From NCBI GenBank assembly GCA_964535215.1, contig CAZHST010000014.1, forward strand, positions 8,402 to 72,401: a stretch of 64,000 nucleotides of DNA. The letters are read 5' to 3'. The position numbers were made by a program, and so were the translations under genes. The DNA is from JACQHM01 sp964535215. Lineage in GTDB: Bacteria; Methylomirabilota; Methylomirabilia; Methylomirabilales; JACQHM01. Shown in pieces: positions 60,835 to 64,000 of the stretch. The notes beneath the pieces are model-generated. The model did no database searches and was not told the DNA's origin. It saw nothing but the letters and a program-made list of their open reading frames with translations. Position 1 is the first letter of the stretch. Each line of letters starts with the position of its first letter.

Positions 60835-62445
60835 ATGGCCCTCAGGATCTACAACACGCTGACAAGGAAAAAGGAACTCTTTGAGCCCCTGGTGCCGGGC
60901 AAGGTCGGGATGTACGCCTGCGGGGTGACGGTGTACGACATCTGTCACATCGGCCACGCCCGACAGGCCTTGATCTTCGATGTGATCCGTCGCTACCTGG
61001 AGTACAAGGGGTACCAGGTGACCTATGTCCGGAACTTCACCGATATTGATGACAAGATCCTCGTCCGGGCGAGGGAGCTGGGGATTTCCTGGGATCAGGT
61101 AGCGAAGAGAAATATTGAGGCTTACTATCAGGATATGGATCGTCTGGAGATCCGGAGGGCGACGATCGAACCGAGGGCGACGGAGCATATCCCGGAGATG
61201 ATCTGGATCATTGAGGGCCTCCTTCAGAAAGGCTACGCGTATCAGGTAAACGGCGACATCTACTTTGAGGTGAAACGGTTCCCCGACTACGGCAAGCTCT
61301 CCCATCGGGACCCTGATGAGATGTTAGCCGGGGCCCGGGTCGAGGTGGACCCTCGGAAGCGGGATCCCCTGGATTTTGCCCTCTGGAAGGCTTCGAAGAA
61401 GGGTGAACCCGCCTGGGAAAGCCCCTGGGGTCCTGGCCGGCCCGGCTGGCACATCGAGTGCTCGGCGATGTCCATGAAGTACCTTGGTGAGAGTTTCGAC
61501 ATCCATGGTGGTGGAGAAGACCTCATCTTCCCTCACCATGAGAACGAGATTGCCCAATCGGAGGCCTTGACCGGGAAACCTTTCGCCCGTTACTGGATCC
61601 ATAATGGCTTTGTCAAGATCCGCCAGGAGAAGATGTCCAAGTCCCTCGGCAACGTCTTCACGATCCGAGAGCTTCTGGACCGCTACAGCCCCGGGGCCCT
61701 CAAGCTCTTCCTCCTCTCGACCCACTACCGGAGCCCCGTGGATTTTACCGAAGAGAAACTGGAGGAGGCGGAGAAGGCCGCCGAGAGGATCCAGACGCTC
61801 CTCAGGAGGATTGCTGATCTGGAAGCCGTTGCCAAGGTTTGGCCTTCCCCATCGCCGATGGGAGAAGTGGAGGGGTTTCGTCGCTTGTTCGAGGCCAAGC
61901 AAACGGCTTTCGAAGAGGCGATGGATGACGATTTTAATACAGCTCAGGCTCTTGGGGTTCTCTTCGAGGTCGTCGAAGTTCTGAACCGGCTCTGTGATAG
62001 GCTGATCTCCCGGGGTATCGGGGTTGCCTCTGAAGACCTTTCCTTGCTCCGCCAGGGTAAAGCCCTGGTGCATAGAGTCGGAGACGTTTTTGGCTTATCG
62101 TTTAAAGCCAGCCCCAACGAATCGTTCTACAGTTCCATTTCCGGCATCGCCGAGGTTGATCAGGCCCTAGAATCGTCCAAGCGGGCGATTTTGACCAAGC
62201 GATTTGAGGAGGCCGTGGAGATCATCGGGGGTCTCCTCAAGCGAAGGGAACAGGTGCGGGCCGCCGGGTTGTATGAGGAGGCTGATCGGATCCGGAGGGA
62301 ACTTGAAGCTATGGGTATCAAGGTTGATGACACAAGGTTCTTCACGGCGGTCACCACCCCTTTTCCCAGTGGTCCTCAAGGTTCCCTGTACGTGACCTTG
62401 ATCAAAGATGAGAACTTTTCGCCCTCGTCGGCAAAGGATGGATGA
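60835..62445 (+). CDS. cysS: Cysteinyl-tRNA synthetase
   Basis: Class I synthetase of 536 residues. Zinc and HIGH motifs: CGVTVYDICHIGHARQA, HIECSAMS and HHENEIAQSEA. The KMSKS motif is QEKMSKSLGNVFTI. It is longer than most relatives: the last 40 residues or so (after GIKVDDTRFF) do not show the usual DTPQGTxW end, whereas a different frame at about 62330 reads TQGSSRR, so a late frameshift that changed the tail is possible. The end overlaps rlmB by 8 bases. The gltX-cysS neighbourhood is conserved; cysE is missing between them. Confidence 0.94.
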   Translation: MALRIYNTLTRKKELFEPLVPGKVGMYACGVTVYDICHIGHARQALIFDVIRRYLEYKGYQVTYVRNFTDIDDKILVRARELGISWDQVAKRNIEAYYQDMDRLEIRRATIEPRATEHIPEMIWIIEGLLQKGYAYQVNGDIYFEVKRFPDYGKLSHRDPDEMLAGARVEVDPRKRDPLDFALWKASKKGEPAWESPWGPGRPGWHIECSAMSMKYLGESFDIHGGGEDLIFPHHENEIAQSEALTGKPFARYWIHNGFVKIRQEKMSKSLGNVFTIRELLDRYSPGALKLFLLSTHYRSPVDFTEEKLEEAEKAAERIQTLLRRIADLEAVAKVWPSPSPMGEVEGFRRLFEAKQTAFEEAMDDDFNTAQALGVLFEVVEVLNRLCDRLISRGIGVASEDLSLLRQGKALVHRVGDVFGLSFKASPNESFYSSISGIAEVDQALESSKRAILTKRFEEAVEIIGGLLKRREQVRAAGLYEEADRIRRELEAMGIKVDDTRFFTAVTTPFPSGPQGSLYVTLIKDENFSPSSAKDG

Positions 62446-63178
62446 GGTTTTGATCGGCTTCAATGCCGTTTTGGAGGCTCTCAAGGCTGGCCGGAGGGAT
62501 GTGGATCACCTTTATCTCAGCGAGGATCGCCATGATGGACGGATCCGTGAACTGCTCTCCCTCGCCAGGGCAAAGGGGGTTCCGTTCACGCGGGAGCCTA
62601 AAGCTCGTTTGACGATACGGGCTGGAACCCCCAACCATCAGGGGGTGGTTGCCCTCGTTGCTGGAGCGAAATATCTCGAGGTTGAAGAACTCCTCGATCT
62701 GGCGAAAAGGAAAGGTGAATCCCCCTTTTTCCTGGTCCTCGATGGTGTGGAGGATCCCAGGAATTTCGGCTCCATTCTGAGGACGGCCGAGGCGGCTGGG
62801 GTTGAGGGGGTTATTGTCCCGAAGCATCGGGCTGTTGGGCTGAATCAGACGGTGGCGAAGGTAGCCTGTGGGGCCTTAGAATATATAGGGGTGGCCCGTG
62901 TGGCTAACATCCCCTCTTGCCTCGAACGCTTGAAAGCGGAGGGATTTTGGATCATTGGGGCGGATCCAAGGTCTCCTCGGGTTCTCTACGAAGCTGACTT
63001 CCGGGGGCCGCTCGCTTTGGTAGTTGGAGGAGAAGACGTAGGCTTAAGGCCGATGGTCAAGGCCCGGTGCGATCTCCTTGTCTCCATTCCCATGAAGGGG
63101 CAGATCTCCTCCCTGAACACGGCTGTTGCTACCGCGATCCTGGTATTTGAGGCAATTCGGCAAAGGGGCTACTGGTAG
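62438..63178 (+). CDS. rlmB: 23S rRNA (guanosine-2'-O-)-methyltransferase RlmB (TrmH/SpoU family)
   Basis: SPOUT methyltransferase of 246 residues. An N-terminal substrate-binding domain (IGFNAVLEALKAGRRDVDHL, NHQGVVALV) is followed by the knotted domain with motif 1 LDGVEDPRNFGSILRTAEAAG, motif 2 LVVGGEDVGLRP, and motif 3 IPMKGQISSLNTAVATAI. ATG 62438 overlaps the cysS stop; an in-frame ATG at 62408 would add ten residues. It is the last gene of the radA-to-rlmB run; an AT-rich regulatory block follows directly. Confidence 0.95.
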   Translation: MDEVLIGFNAVLEALKAGRRDVDHLYLSEDRHDGRIRELLSLARAKGVPFTREPKARLTIRAGTPNHQGVVALVAGAKYLEVEELLDLAKRKGESPFFLVLDGVEDPRNFGSILRTAEAAGVEGVIVPKHRAVGLNQTVAKVACGALEYIGVARVANIPSCLERLKAEGFWIIGADPRSPRVLYEADFRGPLALVVGGEDVGLRPMVKARCDLLVSIPMKGQISSLNTAVATAILVFEAIRQRGYW

Positions 63179-63180
63179 CT

Positions 63181-63290
63181 TTAAAAATTCACGATTTTTT
63201 TAAAAATTTTTGAAAAAATTGTAAATTTTGGAAAATTTTTTGAAAATTCACCAATTTTTGGTATTTGCTAAAAGGAATATGATAAGGTAA
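63181..63290 (+). promoter_or_regulatory. AT-rich curved-DNA/UP-element region and promoter of the tRNA-tuf operon
   Basis: From about 63181 to 63260 nearly every base is A or T, in sharp contrast to the GC-rich surroundings. A-to-T tract junctions lie near 63187, 63194, 63206, 63218, 63225, 63235, 63246 and 63254, an average spacing of about 9.6 bases, close to one helical turn, so intrinsic bending is expected. A -10 box TATGAT lies at 63278-63283, with a weak -35 TTTTTG at 63255-63260 (spacer 17). Transcription would start near 63290, 16 bases before the first tRNA. Confidence 0.7.
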
Positions 63291-63305
63291 TGTATAAGTT
63301 TACGT

Positions 63306-63377
63306 GCTGGCGTAGCTCAGCGGTAGAGCGGCTGATTTGTAATCAGCGGGTCGGGGGTTCAAATCCCTCCGCCAGCT
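63306..63377 (+). tRNA. tRNA-Thr (anticodon TGT)
   Basis: A 72-base cloverleaf: acceptor GCTGGCG/CGCCAGC, D arm GCTCAGCGGTAGAGC, anticodon stem GCTGA/TCAGC with loop TTTGTAA, and T arm GGGGGTTCAAATCCC-like. Discriminator T at 63377; CCA not encoded. First tRNA of the tRNA-tuf operon. Confidence 0.95.
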
Positions 63378-63442
63378 TACCGCTCATCCGGTGTAGGGTT
63401 CCCGCGGTTGGCTCGGGGCATAAGGGTGGGAACCCAAAGAGA

Positions 63443-63528
63443 GGGGAGATACCCAAGTGGCCAAAGGGGGCAGACTGTAAATCTGCTGGCGGATGCCTTC
63501 GGGGGTTCAAATCCTCCTCTCCCCACCA
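63443..63528 (+). tRNA. tRNA-Tyr (anticodon GTA)
   Basis: Acceptor GGGGAGA (63443-63449) pairs with TCTCCCC (63518-63524), with discriminator A and encoded CCA to 63528. The anticodon stem GCAGA/TCTGC carries loop CTGTAAA. A long variable arm (TGGCGGATGCCTTC) makes it a type II tRNA, as expected for bacterial tRNA-Tyr. Confidence 0.95.
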
Positions 63529-63642
63529 AATATTGGGAAACGGCATTCAGGTCGAGGACAGAAAAGCCTGGCAACCTCATCGATCTATCCCACGTTATCT
63601 CCTCTGGATGATACGTCTCTTGCACACCGGAGCACTCCTGGG

Positions 63643-63718
63643 GCGGGAATAGCTCAGTGGGTAGAGCGTCAGCCTTCCAAGCTGAGGGTCGCGGGTTCGA
63701 ATCCCGTTTCCCGCTCCA
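63643..63718 (+). tRNA. tRNA-Gly (anticodon TCC)
   Basis: Acceptor GCGGGAA/TTCCCGC, discriminator T at 63715 and encoded CCA (63716-63718). The anticodon stem TCAGC/GCTGA holds loop CTTCCAA, and the T arm reads CGGGTTCGAATCCCG. Confidence 0.95.
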
Positions 63719-63770
63719 TCAGGAAAGCTGCCCCAGGCATTCGTTGGGTTTCCGAAAACCATTGTCCTGG

Positions 63771-63798
63771 GCTGAAGGCTGATGGTGGATAGCTAAGC
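63771..63798 (+). repeat. Degenerate heptanucleotide repeat between tRNA-Gly and tRNA-Thr
   Basis: Units GCTGAAG, GCTGATG, GTGGATA, GCTAAGC in strict 7-base register. It is the same type of sequence as at 22334 and 23611, here inside the tRNA operon. Confidence 0.6.
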
Positions 63799-63813
63799 GC
63801 TTAATGATAAAGA

Positions 63814-63886
63814 GCCCACGTGGCGCAGTCGGTAGCGCACCTCATTGGTAATGAGGAGGTCACCGGTTCAATCCCGGTCGTGGGCT
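63814..63886 (+). tRNA. tRNA-Thr (anticodon GGT)
   Basis: A 73-base cloverleaf: acceptor GCCCACG/CGTGGGC, D arm GCGCAGTCGGTAGCGC, anticodon stem CCTCA/TGAGG with loop TTGGTAA, and T arm ACCGGTTCAATCCCGGT. Discriminator T at 63886; CCA not fully encoded. It lies 60 bases before tuf. Confidence 0.95.
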
Positions 63887-63946
63887 CCCCTTCCGAGGTG
63901 AAGCCTCAGAGGAGACCTACTCCCTACGACCTAGAGGAGGACATCC

Positions 63947-64000
63947 ATGGCGAAGCCGAAGTTTGAGCGGACGAAGGAGCACATGAACGTGGGGACGATT
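63947..64000 (+). CDS. tuf: Elongation factor Tu, 5' fragment
   Basis: First 18 codons of EF-Tu (MAKPKFERTKEHMNVGTI), cut by the window end. The family N-terminus MAKxKFERTKPHVNVGTI is matched. ATG 63947 has GAGGAGG upstream. It follows the four tRNAs as in E. coli tufB, and is probably co-transcribed with them. Confidence 0.93.
   Translation, partial: MAKPKFERTKEHMNVGTI

Overview
The window is 64 kb of GC-rich, densely coding DNA with one 100-N assembly gap at 4796-4895. It comes from a Gram-negative bacterium: there are lipoprotein signals, a LolB-like protein, TolC-like and other outer-membrane barrels, an MlaC-type protein and a hopanoid pathway. RtcA, a branched-polyamine synthase (BpsA) and an IS607-type element fit an uncultured, perhaps thermotolerant lineage. 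Methylomirabilota (NC10) or a relative is possible, but the sequence does not fix the phylum.

Layout. 1-13.2 kb, plus strand: RtcA (5' truncated), PmbA, a TPR/beta-barrel protein, a FecR protein broken by the gap, a CHASE2-cyclase-PilZ receptor, a Na/Pi symporter with PhoU domain, the PPDK/PEP-synthase regulator, a prohibitin-like protein, an enoyl-CoA hydratase, BpsA and a LysM/M23 peptidase. 13.2-16.95 kb, minus strand: leuB, preceded by an IS607-family element whose tnpA and tnpB are both frameshifted. 17-26.6 kb, plus strand: housekeeping genes (engB, TPR lipoprotein, lolB-like, ispE, tRNA-Gln, prs, rplY, pth, rpsF, ssb, rpsR, rplI, dnaB).

26.6-55 kb is the accessory core. A long minus-strand hopanoid operon runs HpnL-like, HpnH, DUF3187 porin-like protein, HpnA, unknown membrane protein, polyprenyl synthase, CruF-like protein, squalene-hopene cyclase, HpnG; hpnD is nearby. 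Interleaved with the hopanoid export genes (HpnN, TolC-like, HpnM) are phosphonate-type genes: two-subunit phosphonopyruvate decarboxylase, a CDP-alcohol phosphatidyltransferase fused to a degenerate nucleotidyltransferase, a second HpnL-like flippase, a free nucleotidyltransferase, and a PEP-mutase/isocitrate-lyase-family domain fused to a nucleotidyltransferase. Between them sits a GT4 glycosyltransferase, radical SAM, PIG-L deacetylase operon. Together these suggest a membrane-lipid factory making hopanoids and probably a phosphonate-headed lipid or a modified hopanoid. This is the most interesting part of the window.

55-64 kb, plus strand: radA, carD, PIN/TRAM protein, ispD, ispF, gltX, cysS, rlmB, then an AT-rich block with helically spaced A/T tracts and the operon tRNA-Thr(TGT), tRNA-Tyr(GTA), tRNA-Gly(TCC), tRNA-Thr(GGT), tuf, the same order as E. 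coli thrU-tyrU-glyT-thrT-tufB. IspD, IspE, IspF, the polyprenyl synthase and HpnD link the MEP pathway to hopanoid synthesis within one window.
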